Shown here: positions 40,981-50,933 of the stretch, piece by piece | Layout of the letters: each line of letters starts with the position of its first letter | Numbering within the stretch: position 1 is the first letter of the stretch | Assembly (NCBI RefSeq): GCF_000760735.1 | Contig: NZ_JMEX01000004.1 | Coordinates: 62,001-126,000 of the forward strand | Direction: 5' to 3' | Source: Rhodococcoides fascians A44A | Lineage (GTDB): Bacteria; Actinomycetota; Actinomycetes; Mycobacteriales; Mycobacteriaceae | DNA length: 64,000 nucleotides | Made by a program: the position numbers and the translations under genes | Notes under the pieces: generated by a model | Seen by the model: the letters and a program-made list of their open reading frames with translations, nothing else | What the model was told of the DNA's origin: nothing | Databases searched by the model: none

Positions 40981-43283
40981 CCGCCGAAGATCGGGCCGAG
41001 TCCCGCGCTGTTCGCAGTGTTGCCGGCGAACGGGTTGTCGTGAACCATGTAGGTCCACGTCGAGGACGGTCGGGCAAGTCCACTCTTGCCGAGATCGATG
41101 CCGTTCTCGGTGATCTCGGCCGACTCGAACGTCGCACGAGCATGCTCGATCGCCTTGTCGGACACCTCCCTGAACGCATCCACTGCGATCCGGTGATACT
41201 CGTCGAGCGGATTCTCGCGCCCGAGCGCGCGCAAATGGATACTTTCGCGCACGTCGGCGAGATGAGCAAGGTACTCGGACCACGACCGATCGAGATGGAA
41301 GAGCACGATGCGGCGTGCTGTAACCGTCAACACGTCCTCCGACACCGTCTCGCGTAGTTCGGCCGCTCGATCCGGCGCTGCGGATTCGAGAAGTTCGAGC
41401 GCCTCGCCGGTGGTCAGCAACGACGCTCGCCGACGATCCAGAATGTCGCGGTGCTGCGCCGTCAACTGGTTGTAACGCCATGTCCGAGAGTGCACTTCGA
41501 GCATGGCCCCCTCGGCGATGCGTTGCGCATGGTCGATCTTCGCCGCCACACCGTTCGCCGTGACGAGTCCGGTGTCGTCGGTCTTCTTCGGCTGATCCTT
41601 CGGACCGAGGTTCGCCGTCACGACCTCGTCCTCCCAACTGGAGAAGAACACCGAGCGGCCGGGATCGCCTTGCCGCCCGGCTCGGCCCCGCAACTGGTTG
41701 TCGAGCCGTTCGGTCGTGTGTCGGCCGGTGCCGACCACCAGCAGACCACCGAGTTCGGCGACCTCGTCCTTTTCCTTCCCCCCGCCGGAGGGACCACCGA
41801 GCTTGATATCGGTTCCGCGCCCGGCGATCTGAGTGGACACCGTCACTGCCGACCGCTCACCGGCCCGCGCGACGACGGCCGCCTCCTCGGCGTCGTTCTT
41901 GGCGTTGAGCACGACGTGGGGTACACCCGCCCTGTCCAGCAGATCGGAGAAGACCTCGGACTCGGCGACGTCGTGCGTACCGATCAGAATCGGTTGGCCT
42001 GTCTCGTGGGCTTGTTCGACGAACGCGACGACGGCGGCATTGCGGTTCTCGGACGTGTCGTACACACGATCGGCTTCGTCGACACGAACGTTGGGTTCAT
42101 TCGGCGGAACGACGGACACGCCGAGCGAATAGAACTTCTTGAGCTGCTCGCCCGCAGCAAGCGCGGTGCCGGTCATTCCGCACACCGTGGCGTATCGACC
42201 GATCAGGGCCTGGACGGTGATGGTGTCCAGAATCTCGCCGGTCTCGGTCGGTGTCAGGCCTTCCTTGATCTCCACGGCTGCCTGCAGACCGTCGGGCCAC
42301 CGCTGCAACTCCGCGACACGTCCGCGAGATGCGTTGATCAGCTGCACCCGTCCGTCGCGCACGATGTAGTGCACGTCGCGCTTGACGAGAACCTGGGCAT
42401 GAAGAGCAACGTTGACCGCGACGAGGGTGGATCCGACGTGGTTCTCCGCGTACAGGTCGATGTCGCCGAGTTCCTTCTCCAGTTTCTCCGCACCGGCATC
42501 GGTGAGGAAGACGTTGCGACCGTCGGCATCGGTGTCGAAGTCGGTTCGACTCTGCAGAAGCTTCACGGCGTCGAAAACACGATCCGACGGAACGTCGCCC
42601 TTCACCGAACCGGCGAGCACGAGTGGAACCAGCGCCTCGTCGACCAACACCGAATCCGCCTCGTCGATCAGCGCGACGTCGGGTGCGGGCGTGACCAGAT
42701 CGGCGGCGTCGTCCACGAGATGATCGCGAAGAACGTCGAAGCCGATCTCGTTGACCGACGCGTACGTGACGTCGCACGCGTATGCAGCTCGTCGCTCGGC
42801 CGCGGACGAGCCCTCGGAGATCCAACCGACGGTGAAGCCCAGTAATTCGTACAGCGGGCCCATCCACTCGGCGTCGCGTCGAGCCAGAAAATCGTTGATG
42901 GTCACGACGTGGACGCGGCGCCCGGCCATCACGTAGCCGATCGCAGCGAGGGCCCCGGACAAGGTCTTGCCTTCGCCCGTCGACATCTCCACCACATCGC
43001 CTGCGAGCATGCGCACCGCAGCCAGGAGTTGAACGTCGAACGGTTGCAGCTCCAGCGCGCGCGACGATGCCTCACGGACCAGTGCGAGGTAGCGCGGAAC
43101 GTCGAGCTTGGCTGCGTCCGACACAGTTGCGTCGGCAGCCGCGGCCTTCAGATCTTCGTCCGACAGGCCCTTCGCCCACTCGGCGTGTCCGGCTGCGTTG
43201 TCGACGATGGACCGTGACCGGGCCTGGCCCTTCTGCGCGGAGCGCCCCAGAACCTTCCAGAACCGATCAGTACCCGATGCCAT
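40977..43283 (-). CDS. secA2: accessory preprotein translocase ATPase SecA2
   Basis: 768 residues. ATPase motifs are [11 protein letters not shown] (Walker A), [12 protein letters not shown] (DEAD), and [14 protein letters not shown] and [15 protein letters not shown] (motifs V and VI). It lacks the C-terminal linker and zinc/SecB-binding tail of housekeeping SecA and is about 100 residues shorter, as expected for actinobacterial SecA2, which exports a small set of proteins. In M. tuberculosis I recall secA2 in another region (Rv1821), so its place beside bioQ is a local difference. Confidence 0.92.
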   Translation of the reverse strand: MASGTDRFWKVLGRSAQKGQARSRSIVDNAAGHAEWAKGLSDEDLKAAAADATVSDAAKLDVPRYLALVREASSRALELQPFDVQLLAAVRMLAGDVVEMSTGEGKTLSGALAAIGYVMAGRRVHVVTINDFLARRDAEWMGPLYELLGFTVGWISEGSSAAERRAAYACDVTYASVNEIGFDVLRDHLVDDAADLVTPAPDVALIDEADSVLVDEALVPLVLAGSVKGDVPSDRVFDAVKLLQSRTDFDTDADGRNVFLTDAGAEKLEKELGDIDLYAENHVGSTLVAVNVALHAQVLVKRDVHYIVRDGRVQLINASRGRVAELQRWPDGLQAAVEIKEGLTPTETGEILDTITVQALIGRYATVCGMTGTALAAGEQLKKFYSLGVSVVPPNEPNVRVDEADRVYDTSENRNAAVVAFVEQAHETGQPILIGTHDVAESEVFSDLLDRAGVPHVVLNAKNDAEEAAVVARAGERSAVTVSTQIAGRGTDIKLGGPSGGGKEKDEVAELGGLLVVGTGRHTTERLDNQLRGRAGRQGDPGRSVFFSSWEDEVVTANLGPKDQPKKTDDTGLVTANGVAAKIDHAQRIAEGAMLEVHSRTWRYNQLTAQHRDILDRRRASLLTTGEALELLESAAPDRAAELRETVSEDVLTVTARRIVLFHLDRSWSEYLAHLADVRESIHLRALGRENPLDEYHRIAVDAFREVSDKAIEHARATFESAEITENGIDLGKSGLARPSSTWTYMVHDNPFAGNTANSAGLGPIFGG

Positions 43284-43445
43284 CTTCGTTTCGTCCCTAC
43301 TGCCGGATGCCGGTGGGCGTGAGCCCTTGCCGCGGCCAGCCTACTGAACACCCGACGTGGATCGGGCACCGGAATATCGACAGGTGAGCGTTGTTGACTC
43401 ATGGTGTGGCCGTGACGGCCGACGGTGACAGCAGGAAGGACACCG

Positions 43446-43970
43446 ATGACACGTTCTTACGCCAAGGATTCCGAGCAGTTGAAGAATCTGACGGCCGAGC
43501 AATACCGAGTGACACAGCAGGAAGGCACCGAGCGAGCTTTCGACAACGAGTACTGGGACAACCACGAGCCGGGCCTCTACGTCGACGTCGTGACCGGGCA
43601 ACCGTTGTTCTCCTCACTCGACAAGTTCGAGAGCCACTCGGGATGGCCGAGTTTCACCAAACCCGTCGACGCGACATCGGTAGTGCAGAAGCGCGACTTC
43701 AGCCATCTGATGGTCCGCACGGAAGTTCGTTCCTCCGGTGGCGACTCGCACCTTGGCCACCTGTTCAAGGACGGCCCGAAGGACCAGGGCGGCCTTCGCT
43801 ACTGCATGAACTCCGCTGCCCTCCGGTTCGTGCCGGTGGATCGCCTCGAAGCCGAGGGCTACGGTGAATACCGCGCACAGTTCGACACGACGACACAGTC
43901 GGACAACACACAGTCGGACGACGCACAGTCGGACACAGTATCGACGCCAGACGAAGGAGCGCAGCAGTGA
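43446..43970 (+). CDS. msrB: peptide methionine-(R)-S-oxide reductase MsrB with repeat tail
   Basis: 174 residues from the ATG at 43446 with GGAAGG upstream. It reduces the R-epimer of methionine sulfoxide. The motifs [19 protein letters not shown] and the catalytic Cys of [11 protein letters not shown] are intact; the two CxxC zinc sites of other MsrB proteins are absent. The last 30 residues are a polar tail with [15 protein letters not shown] in tandem. Its stop overlaps the msrA start (GTGA). Confidence 0.94.
   Translation: MTRSYAKDSEQLKNLTAEQYRVTQQEGTERAFDNEYWDNHEPGLYVDVVTGQPLFSSLDKFESHSGWPSFTKPVDATSVVQKRDFSHLMVRTEVRSSGGDSHLGHLFKDGPKDQGGLRYCMNSAALRFVPVDRLEAEGYGEYRAQFDTTTQSDNTQSDDAQSDTVSTPDEGAQQ
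43896..43934 (+). repeat. 15-bp in-frame tandem repeat in the msrB 3' end
   Basis: CAGTCGGAC recurs at 43896, 43911 and 43926, exactly 15 bp apart, and encodes [10 protein letters not shown] and AQSDT. The repeat lies wholly in the C-terminal tail beyond the MsrB fold. Confidence 0.85.
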
Positions 43971-44485
43971 GTACAACCACCGAGACCGCCATTCTCGCCG
44001 GAGGCTGCTTCTGGGGAGCCCAGGAACTTATCAGGCACCGACCGGGCGTTCTGTCGACTCGGGTCGGTTACTCCGGCGGCGACGTGGACAACGCGACGTA
44101 CCGTAATCACGGCACGCACGCCGAAGCCGTCGAGATCGTGTTCGATCCGAGTCTGATCTCGTACCGCGACCTGCTGGAGTTCTTCTTCCAGATACACGAT
44201 CCGTCGACGAAGAACCGCCAGGGCAACGACGTCGGACTGAGCTACCGCTCGGCGATCTACTACACGTCCGACGAGCAGAAGCGAGTCGCGTTGGACACCA
44301 TTGCGGACGTCGACGCTTCCGGCTTGTGGCCGGGCAAGGTCGTCACCGAGGTCGAGCCGGCAGGCCCGTTCTGGGAAGCAGAACCCGAGCACCAGGACTA
44401 CCTGCAGAACTACCCGACGGGCTACACCTGCCACTTCGTTCGCCCGGGCTGGAAACTGCCGCATCGAGCGGACGCCGTCAGCTGA
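43967..44485 (+). CDS. msrA: peptide methionine-(S)-S-oxide reductase MsrA
   Basis: 172 residues, GTG start overlapping the msrB stop. It reduces the S-epimer of methionine sulfoxide. The catalytic Cys is in [28 protein letters not shown] and SYRSAIYY also match. A second Cys in [11 protein letters not shown] can act in recycling. msrB-msrA as an operon of separate genes repairs both epimers. A repeat array and terminator follow. Confidence 0.95.
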   Translation: MSTTTETAILAGGCFWGAQELIRHRPGVLSTRVGYSGGDVDNATYRNHGTHAEAVEIVFDPSLISYRDLLEFFFQIHDPSTKNRQGNDVGLSYRSAIYYTSDEQKRVALDTIADVDASGLWPGKVVTEVEPAGPFWEAEPEHQDYLQNYPTGYTCHFVRPGWKLPHRADAVS

Positions 44486-44514
44486 ACGAAGGCCGAACGA
44501 ACTGACCGTGGTCC

Positions 44515-44626
44515 CGAACGGCAGTGTTCTTGAACGGCAATGTTCCTGAACGGCAATGTTCCTGAACGGCAATGGTCCTGAACGGCAATGGTCCTGAACG
44601 GCAATGGTCCTGAACGGCAATGGTCC
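44515..44626 (+). repeat. seven tandem 16-bp copies of a terminator arm
   Basis: Units begin at 44515, 44531, 44547, 44563, 44579, 44595 and 44611, each 16 bp. Units 4-7 are identical (TGAACGGCAATGGTCC), units 2 and 3 differ at one base (GTTCC for GGTCC), and unit 1 differs at three. Unit 7 is part of the left arm of the terminator hairpin. The array is non-coding. Confidence 0.95.
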
Positions 44627-44654
44627 CGAGCGTTATGCTCGGGACCATTGCCGT
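44614..44654. terminator. strong bidirectional terminator between msrA and an MFS gene
   Basis: The left arm 44614-44631 and the right arm 44637-44654 (GCTCGGGACCATTGCCGT) are exact reverse complements over 18 bp, with a 5-nt loop GTTAT. It lies 17 nt past the stop of the leftward MFS gene and 128 nt past msrA, so it serves both. Confidence 0.85.
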
Positions 44655-44671
44655 CAGGGTGGGGCGTCGGA

Positions 44672-45835
44672 TCAGATCCGAACCATCGAGCGCTGATGCT
44701 GCAGTCGGGTGGCCACCACGAGCACGACCACAGCGGCCACGGTGATGACCGCGCCCGCCCAGATCGGCGAGGTGTATCCCAGCCCTGCAGTGATCGTCAC
44801 TCCGCCGATCCATGCACCGAGAGCATTCCCGAGATTGAAGGCCGCGATGTTGGCTCCCGACGCCATGGTCGGTGCGTCGTCGGCGAAGGCCATCACGCGC
44901 ATCTGCAGGCCGGGGACCGTGGCGAAGCCGAACACGCCCATCAGGAACAGGGACACCACGGTTGCGATCTGGCTTTCCGCGGAGAACGCGAAGAACACCA
45001 GCACAGCGGTCAGCGCTGCGAGCAACGTCAGCAACGTCGCGGTGAGGTTACGATCCGCGGCCCTGCCACCGAGGTAGTTGCCGATGAACAGTCCGACGCC
45101 GAACAGAATCAGCAACCACGGCACCGAGCCGGAGGTGAACCCGCTGACCTCGGTGAGTGTGAAGGCGATGTACGTGAATGCCCCGAACATACCGCCGTAA
45201 CCGAGGATCGTGATCGCGATCGAGAGCCACACCTGTAGGCGTCCGAACGCACGCAGCTCGGACCGCAGATGCCCTGGAGTCTCGGAGTCCGTCTTCGCCG
45301 GGACGAGAGTGATGGTGCCGACCAACGCCACAACCCCGATGACGGTGATGGCCCAGAATGTCGAACGCCAGCCGTAGGTCTGACCCAGCAGGGTTCCGAA
45401 CGGTACTCCCAGAACGTTGGCTGCGGTCAGACCGGCGAACATCATCGCGATCGCGCCTGCCTTCTTCGCGGGCTCGACGAGACTTGCTGCGACCACGGCT
45501 CCGATTCCGAAGAATGCACCGTGACACAGTGCTGCCACGACACGGCCGAGCATCATGGCCTCGTACGATCCGGCGATCGCGGACAGAAGGTTGCCCGCGA
45601 TGAACAGTCCCATCAATGCGACCAGAACGTTCTTGCGCGGAAACCGGGTGACGAGTGCCGTCACCACGAGGGCCCCCACGACGACGCTGAGCGCGTAGCC
45701 GGTGATGAGCCAGCCCGCCACGGCCTCGGTGACTCCGAAGTCCGCGGCGACTTCCGGCAGTAGCCCCATGATCACGAACTCGGTGAGTCCGATACCGAAC
45801 CCTCCGATGGCGAGTGCGAGCAGTCCGAGCGGCAT
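44672..45835 (-). CDS. MFS transporter, DHA1 drug-efflux type
   Basis: 387 residues from the ATG at 45835 with AAGGAGAAA upstream; the longer frame covers the operator region. Twelve hydrophobic segments are visible, starting LGLLALAIGGFGIGLTEFVIMGLLPEVAADFGV, with the motif VTRFPRKNVLVALMGLF after helix 2 and GQTYGWRSTFW. It resembles AraJ/CmlR-like exporters. It is divergent from a MarR regulator across two direct repeats, so efflux is probably induced by the MarR ligand. Confidence 0.9.
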   Translation of the reverse strand: MPLGLLALAIGGFGIGLTEFVIMGLLPEVAADFGVTEAVAGWLITGYALSVVVGALVVTALVTRFPRKNVLVALMGLFIAGNLLSAIAGSYEAMMLGRVVAALCHGAFFGIGAVVAASLVEPAKKAGAIAMMFAGLTAANVLGVPFGTLLGQTYGWRSTFWAITVIGVVALVGTITLVPAKTDSETPGHLRSELRAFGRLQVWLSIAITILGYGGMFGAFTYIAFTLTEVSGFTSGSVPWLLILFGVGLFIGNYLGGRAADRNLTATLLTLLAALTAVLVFFAFSAESQIATVVSLFLMGVFGFATVPGLQMRVMAFADDAPTMASGANIAAFNLGNALGAWIGGVTITAGLGYTSPIWAGAVITVAAVVVLVVATRLQHQRSMVRI

Positions 45836-45883
45836 GCAGTTTCTCCTTGATCGATGCGTTCGCCGATAGCTAGCGCGTGCACT

Positions 45884-45924
45884 TAGTTGCAGACGCGTCA
45901 TAAATAGTTGCACACGCCTTATAA
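45884..45924. promoter_or_regulatory. pair of 20-bp direct repeats, likely MarR operators
   Basis: TAGTTGCA begins copies at 45884 and 45905, 21 bp apart, so about two helix turns. The copies agree at about 17 of 20 positions and end in ATAA. They lie between the MFS and MarR genes and overlap a TATAAC -10-like sequence at 45920-45925. Confidence 0.55.
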
Positions 45925-45979
45925 CTGCGCAAGCTGCTAAACTCCGACTGAACTTTCGACAGGCTTCGAGGAGGACACA

Positions 45980-46432
45980 GTGGGAATCGCCGACGATTCA
46001 TCCCTCATCCGCGCCCAGGGATGGCGAACACTCGCAGCGCTCCACGCGCACATCGAGGCCGAACTCGAACGCGCACTGCAGGCCGAGCACACACTCTCGG
46101 TGGTCGAGTACGCAGTCCTCGACGCGCTCGGTCGGCAAGACGGGTGGCATATGCGGATGCAGCAACTGGCACGTGCAACGGCTTTGAGCAGCAGCGCCAC
46201 CACTCGATTGGTCAATCGACTCGAAGATCGAGGCATCCTCACACGAGTGCTGTGCAAGGACGACCGTCGAGGCATCTACACGGAACTGACCACCGACGGC
46301 CGAGCGCTGTTGGAACGAGCACGCCCCACGCACGACGAGGTTCTGGAAAGCTCACTGTCGTCGGCCGAGCAGATTCCCGAGTTGGCACCACTCGTCGACG
46401 CGATCCACCGATTGCCCGCAGCCGCTGGCTGA
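45980..46432 (+). CDS. MarR family transcriptional regulator
   Basis: 150 residues, GTG start. The winged helix is LSVVEYAVLDALGRQDGWHMRMQQLARATALSSSATTRLVNRLEDRGILTR followed by the wing KDDRRGIYTELTTDGRALLE. It is divergent from the MFS exporter and presumably represses it and itself. No ligand can be predicted. Confidence 0.9.
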   Translation: MGIADDSSLIRAQGWRTLAALHAHIEAELERALQAEHTLSVVEYAVLDALGRQDGWHMRMQQLARATALSSSATTRLVNRLEDRGILTRVLCKDDRRGIYTELTTDGRALLERARPTHDEVLESSLSSAEQIPELAPLVDAIHRLPAAAG

Positions 46433-46523
46433 TTGTTCACCCGGGGTTCAGGCACAGTATCGTCTGCCTCGAGAACTGCACTGCGTCCCCGTATTCGTCG
46501 ACCGTCGGAGCTTTCACCCTCTT

Positions 46524-48635
46524 ATGCACGCCCAGTACCAACCTGCCGGCACTTCCGTGCCCGCTGCTCCCCCGGTTCGGGCGGCCGACGCACGACCGGC
46601 AGTGCGGCAGGATCTCAACGGTCTACGCGGCGTCGCGATCGCTCTGGTCGTCGTCTTCCACATCTGGATGGGACGCGTCTCCGGCGGTGTCGACGTCTTC
46701 CTGACCTTGACGGGCTTCTTCTTCACGGCCTCGCTGATTCGCACCGCCCGCGCGGGTGGATCGATCGATCCGTTCCGTCGAGTCGCCCGCATCCTGCGCA
46801 GGCTCGGCCCCCCGCTCGTGCTCGTCCTGACCGGTGTGGCCGTCGCAACGATCGTTCTGCTCCCGCGCACGCGATGGGTCGACATCGGAAATCAGCTGGT
46901 CTCGGGCGTCTTCTTCTTCGCCAACTGGGAGTTGGCGTGGACCTCACAGGACTACTTGGCGGCGGACCCGACGGTCAGCCCGGTCCAACACCTGTGGTCC
47001 GTTGCGGTCCAATTCCAGTTCTATCTGATCGCCATCGCCGTCGTCTTCGGGCTCTCCTGGATTCTTCGCAAGTCACGCGGAGCATCGCGACCCAGCCCCG
47101 ATCCTCGTGTCTACCTGGTGCTGTTCGTCGGCGCGGCACTGCTGTCCTTCGTCTACGCCGCAGACGGTACGTCGCGGCTCCAATCCTGGAATTACTACGA
47201 CACCGGCGCTCGACTGTGGGAGATCCTGCTGGGGGCGGCCGTCGCAGCGATGTACGCCGCGAAACCACCCGTCCACGACGGGGCCGATGCATCGTGGCCG
47301 TCGAAGACAGCCCGCACGGCACTGGCGGCGGCCGGGTTGACCGCGATCGTCGCGTGCGGATTCATCTTCGACGGTGTGCAGGAGTTCCCGGGCCCCTGGG
47401 CACTGTTTCCCGTACTCGCGACACTCGCGTTGGTGCTCGCGGGACCCGACACACCTGTCGCAGCGCTGCTCAGCACGCGATTCGGGCTGTGGCTCGGCTC
47501 GATAGCCTTTCCTCTGTATCTCTGGCACTGGCCGATTCTGATCTTCACCCTCGCGTACACGGGCGAACAGACCGCGGACCTGCTCACCGGCGCGTGCATC
47601 ATCGGAGCGTCCGTGCTTCTGGCGATGCTGACCGTTCGCCTCGTCGAGAAGCCGGTGCAGGCGCCCGCCCGATCCATTCCACGCCTCGCGGTGACGGGCA
47701 CCGCTGCGGTCCTTGCCCTCGCACTCGTGGCCGGTTCCGCCGGATGGAACTACTACATCCAGAGATCGGTCGCGAACCTGCAGGCCAACGACACCGTCGA
47801 CCCGATCACTCATCCGGGCGCTTTCGAACTCACCGACGGCATCGTCGCCGAGGACGCACCGGTCAGTCCCGCGCTGTTCTCGGCACCGGAAGATCTGCCG
47901 ATCACCACCGTCGAAGGCTGCATCGCGGACTTCGAGAGGCGTGATGCGATCAGCTGCGAGTACGGCGACACGACCGCGAACCGGACCATCGCACTTGCCG
48001 GTAGCTCCCACGCGGAGCACTGGATCACCGCACTGGATCTACTCGGCCGCGAACACGGGTTCCGCGTCGTGACCTATCTCAAGATGGGCTGCCCACTCAC
48101 CCTCGGCACGATGCCCATGCTCGGCGACAGCGAATACCCCGACTGCCTGGACTGGACCGAGACGGTACTGTCCGATCTCGCGCAGATACGACCCGATTAC
48201 GTGTTCACCACCGCGACGCGGCCGAGCGACGACGGCCCGGGCGACGTCACCCCCGACTGGTACGTGCAGGTATGGAACGAGCTGTCGGCCTACGGCATCC
48301 CCGTCCTCGGTATCCGCGACAATCCGTGGCTCGAACGTGACGGCATCGCGTACCGGGCCATCGATTGCCTGGCCGACGGCGGCAACGCGACATCGTGTGG
48401 CATGGAGCGAGGCAACGCACTCGGGCCGATCAACCCAGCTCTCGCGGCATCCTTCCGGCTTCCGACGGTGTACCCCCTGGATCTCTCGAACGCTCTGTGC
48501 GACGGTCCGGTCTGCCGTGTCATCGAGGGCAACGTACTCATCTACCGCGACGAACATCACCTCACCGCTACCTACGTACGCACTCTGACCAGCGAGTTGG
48601 GGCGGCAGATGGCGTCGGCGACGGGTTGGTGGTGA
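46524..48635 (+). CDS. OafA/YrhL-type membrane acyltransferase with fused SGNH domain
   Basis: 703 residues. The first 400 residues are an acyltransferase-3 domain with about ten helices: LNGLRGVAIALVVVFHIWMGRVSGGVDVFLTLTGFFFT holds the family RxxAIxxV/H motif, and IAFPLYLWHWPILIFTLAY the second. Residues 430-700 are an extracytoplasmic SGNH hydrolase-like domain with IALAGSSHAEHW (nucleophile) and RDEHHLTATYVRTL (Asp/His pair). Such proteins O-acylate cell-surface glycans or glycolipids. It is 34 nt upstream of treX; Rv1565c is the counterpart I recall. The acceptor may be a trehalose- or glucan-derived molecule, by context only. Confidence 0.88.
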   Translation: MHAQYQPAGTSVPAAPPVRAADARPAVRQDLNGLRGVAIALVVVFHIWMGRVSGGVDVFLTLTGFFFTASLIRTARAGGSIDPFRRVARILRRLGPPLVLVLTGVAVATIVLLPRTRWVDIGNQLVSGVFFFANWELAWTSQDYLAADPTVSPVQHLWSVAVQFQFYLIAIAVVFGLSWILRKSRGASRPSPDPRVYLVLFVGAALLSFVYAADGTSRLQSWNYYDTGARLWEILLGAAVAAMYAAKPPVHDGADASWPSKTARTALAAAGLTAIVACGFIFDGVQEFPGPWALFPVLATLALVLAGPDTPVAALLSTRFGLWLGSIAFPLYLWHWPILIFTLAYTGEQTADLLTGACIIGASVLLAMLTVRLVEKPVQAPARSIPRLAVTGTAAVLALALVAGSAGWNYYIQRSVANLQANDTVDPITHPGAFELTDGIVAEDAPVSPALFSAPEDLPITTVEGCIADFERRDAISCEYGDTTANRTIALAGSSHAEHWITALDLLGREHGFRVVTYLKMGCPLTLGTMPMLGDSEYPDCLDWTETVLSDLAQIRPDYVFTTATRPSDDGPGDVTPDWYVQVWNELSAYGIPVLGIRDNPWLERDGIAYRAIDCLADGGNATSCGMERGNALGPINPALAASFRLPTVYPLDLSNALCDGPVCRVIEGNVLIYRDEHHLTATYVRTLTSELGRQMASATGWW

Positions 48636-48669
48636 GCCGGTTCGATCCGGCCACAGTAGGGTTTCCTTC

Positions 48670-50928
48670 ATGTCTGTCGAAGCACCCAACGAATCACCCG
48701 CGATCGAAGTCTGGCCCGGGTCCGCGTATCCGCTGGGAGCCACCTACGACGGTGTCGGTACCAATTTCGCGCTGTTCTCCGAGGTTGCCGAAGCCGTGGA
48801 TCTGTGCCTCATCGCCGACGACGGCACCGAGACTCGTATCCGTTTCGAGGAGTCGGACGGCTACGTCTGGCACGCGTACCTTCCGTCGGTGATCCCCGGC
48901 CAGAAGTACGGTTACCGAGTACACGGTCCGTGGGATCCGGCGTCGGGTCATCGTTGTGATCCGAGCAAGCTGCTTCTGGACCCGTACGGCAAAGCGTTCG
49001 AGGGTGACTTCGACGGTGACCGTTCGCTGTTCTCCTACAGCCTCGACGTTCCCGAGCCCGAGGAGGCCGCGGCTCCGGACGAGAAGCCGTACGAGGACGA
49101 CGCGGATCTGGCGGATCCGGACCTCGAGGTCGTCGAGCCGGATCCCATCGCGCACGACGAGGCACCACGCGACGATTTTCCGCAGCACGATTCCCTCGGC
49201 CACACGATGACCACGGTGGTCATCAATCCGTTCTTCGACTGGCAGAACGACCGCGCACCGCGTCGGCCGTATCACGAGACGGTGATCTACGAGGCGCACG
49301 TCAAAGGCATGACGATCACGCACCCCGACGTTCCGGAATCGTTGCGCGGAACCTACGCAGGGCTCGCCCACCCGGCGATCATCGACCACCTGCTGAATCT
49401 GGGCATCACCGCGATCGAACTGATGCCCGTGCACCAGTTCATGCAGGATCAGACACTGCTGGACAAGGGACTGCGGAACTACTGGGGATACAACACGTTC
49501 GGCTTCCTCGCGCCCCATGCCGACTACTCGTCGAACCCGACGGCGGGCGCGGCCGTGACCGAGTTCAAGGCGATGGTCCGTGCGTTCCACGCGGCCGGTA
49601 TCGAAGTGATTCTCGATGTGGTCTACAACCACACCGCCGAGGGCAATCACATGGGCCCGACCATCAGCTTCCGGGGAATCGACAACGCTGCGTACTACCG
49701 CCTCGTCGACGGCGATTCGGCCCACTACATGGACTACACCGGCACGGGTAACAGTCTCAACGCCCGCCATCCGCACACGTTGCAACTCATCATGGACTCG
49801 CTGCGCTACTGGGTCACCGAGATGCACGTCGACGGCTTCCGCTTCGACCTGGCGTCGACGCTGGCTCGTGAACTGCACGACGTGGACCGGCTGAGCGCCT
49901 TCTTCGATCTGGTCCAACAGGATCCGGTCGTCAGCCAGGTCAAGCTGATCGCCGAGCCGTGGGACGTCGGCGAGGGCGGCTACCAGGTCGGTAACTTCCC
50001 CGGTCTGTGGACGGAGTGGAACGGCAAGTACCGCGACACCGTCCGTGACTACTGGCGCGGCGAGCCCGCCACACTCGGCGAGTTCGCATCACGACTCACC
50101 GGATCCTCCGACCTGTACGAGGCCACCGGTCGTCGCCCCGGTGCGAGTATCAACTTCGTCATCGCGCACGACGGGTTCACGTTGCACGACCTGGTGTCCT
50201 ACAACGAGAAACACAACGACGCCAACGGCGAGGACAACAACGACGGCGAAAGCCACAATCGTTCGTGGAACTGCGGTGTCGAAGGCCCGACCGACGACCC
50301 CGAGATACTCGACCTGCGCGCCCGTCAGATCCGCAACATCATGGCGACTCTGCTGCTGAGTCAGGGCACGCCGATGATCGCGCACGGTGACGAACTAGGT
50401 CGAACCCAGCAGGGAAACAACAACGTCTACTGCCAGGATTCGGAACTGGCATGGATGGATTGGTCGCTCGCCGAGACCAACGCGGACTTGATCGAGTTCA
50501 CCAAGAACGCGATCGCGCTGCGCAACGACCATCCGGTGTTCCGTCGCCGCAGGTTCTTCGAGGGCCGGCCGATTCGCACCGGCGAGCAGGCCCGCGACAT
50601 CGCCTGGTTGACCCCGGCCGGTGAGGAGATGACACCCGAGGACTGGGACAGCGGATTCGGCAAGAGCCTGACCGTCTTCCTGAACGGCGAAGGCATTCCC
50701 GAGCCGAATCAGCGAGGCGAGCGCGTCGTCGACGACTCGTTCCTGTTGTGCTTCAACGCCCATCACGAAACCATCGAGTTCCTGACCCCCGACGGCGAGT
50801 ACGCCAAGGAGTGGACGGTCGCACTGAACACGGCAATCCTCACCGGGGTGAGTGAAAATGTCATAGAAGCGGGTACACCGGTCGAGGTGGCCGCCCGGTC
50901 ACTCCTCGTTCTACGAAAGACGGACTGA
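48670..50928 (+). CDS. treX: glycogen debranching enzyme (isoamylase type)
   Basis: 752 residues. A GH13 enzyme that removes branches so that TreY and TreZ can use linear maltodextrins. After an N-terminal CBM48 ([19 protein letters not shown]) come [14 protein letters not shown], the catalytic Asp of [12 protein letters not shown], the acid-base Glu of [13 protein letters not shown], and [19 protein letters not shown]. An acidic insertion (about 125-170, [16 protein letters not shown]) is longer than usual. First of three linked genes. Confidence 0.94.
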   Translation: MSVEAPNESPAIEVWPGSAYPLGATYDGVGTNFALFSEVAEAVDLCLIADDGTETRIRFEESDGYVWHAYLPSVIPGQKYGYRVHGPWDPASGHRCDPSKLLLDPYGKAFEGDFDGDRSLFSYSLDVPEPEEAAAPDEKPYEDDADLADPDLEVVEPDPIAHDEAPRDDFPQHDSLGHTMTTVVINPFFDWQNDRAPRRPYHETVIYEAHVKGMTITHPDVPESLRGTYAGLAHPAIIDHLLNLGITAIELMPVHQFMQDQTLLDKGLRNYWGYNTFGFLAPHADYSSNPTAGAAVTEFKAMVRAFHAAGIEVILDVVYNHTAEGNHMGPTISFRGIDNAAYYRLVDGDSAHYMDYTGTGNSLNARHPHTLQLIMDSLRYWVTEMHVDGFRFDLASTLARELHDVDRLSAFFDLVQQDPVVSQVKLIAEPWDVGEGGYQVGNFPGLWTEWNGKYRDTVRDYWRGEPATLGEFASRLTGSSDLYEATGRRPGASINFVIAHDGFTLHDLVSYNEKHNDANGEDNNDGESHNRSWNCGVEGPTDDPEILDLRARQIRNIMATLLLSQGTPMIAHGDELGRTQQGNNNVYCQDSELAWMDWSLAETNADLIEFTKNAIALRNDHPVFRRRRFFEGRPIRTGEQARDIAWLTPAGEEMTPEDWDSGFGKSLTVFLNGEGIPEPNQRGERVVDDSFLLCFNAHHETIEFLTPDGEYAKEWTVALNTAILTGVSENVIEAGTPVEVAARSLLVLRKTD

Positions 50929-50933
50929 CACCA

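Noticed and set aside
43859..44620. Minus-strand frame with repeated peptides such as AVQDHCRSG
   Set aside because: It is the translation of the non-coding 16-bp terminator-arm array and of the msrA antisense strand. The period of 16 is not a multiple of 3, so the peptide pattern changes frame every unit.
44515..44626. CRISPR array
   Set aside because: Units are contiguous with no spacers, 16 bp long, and derived from a terminator arm. No cas genes are present.
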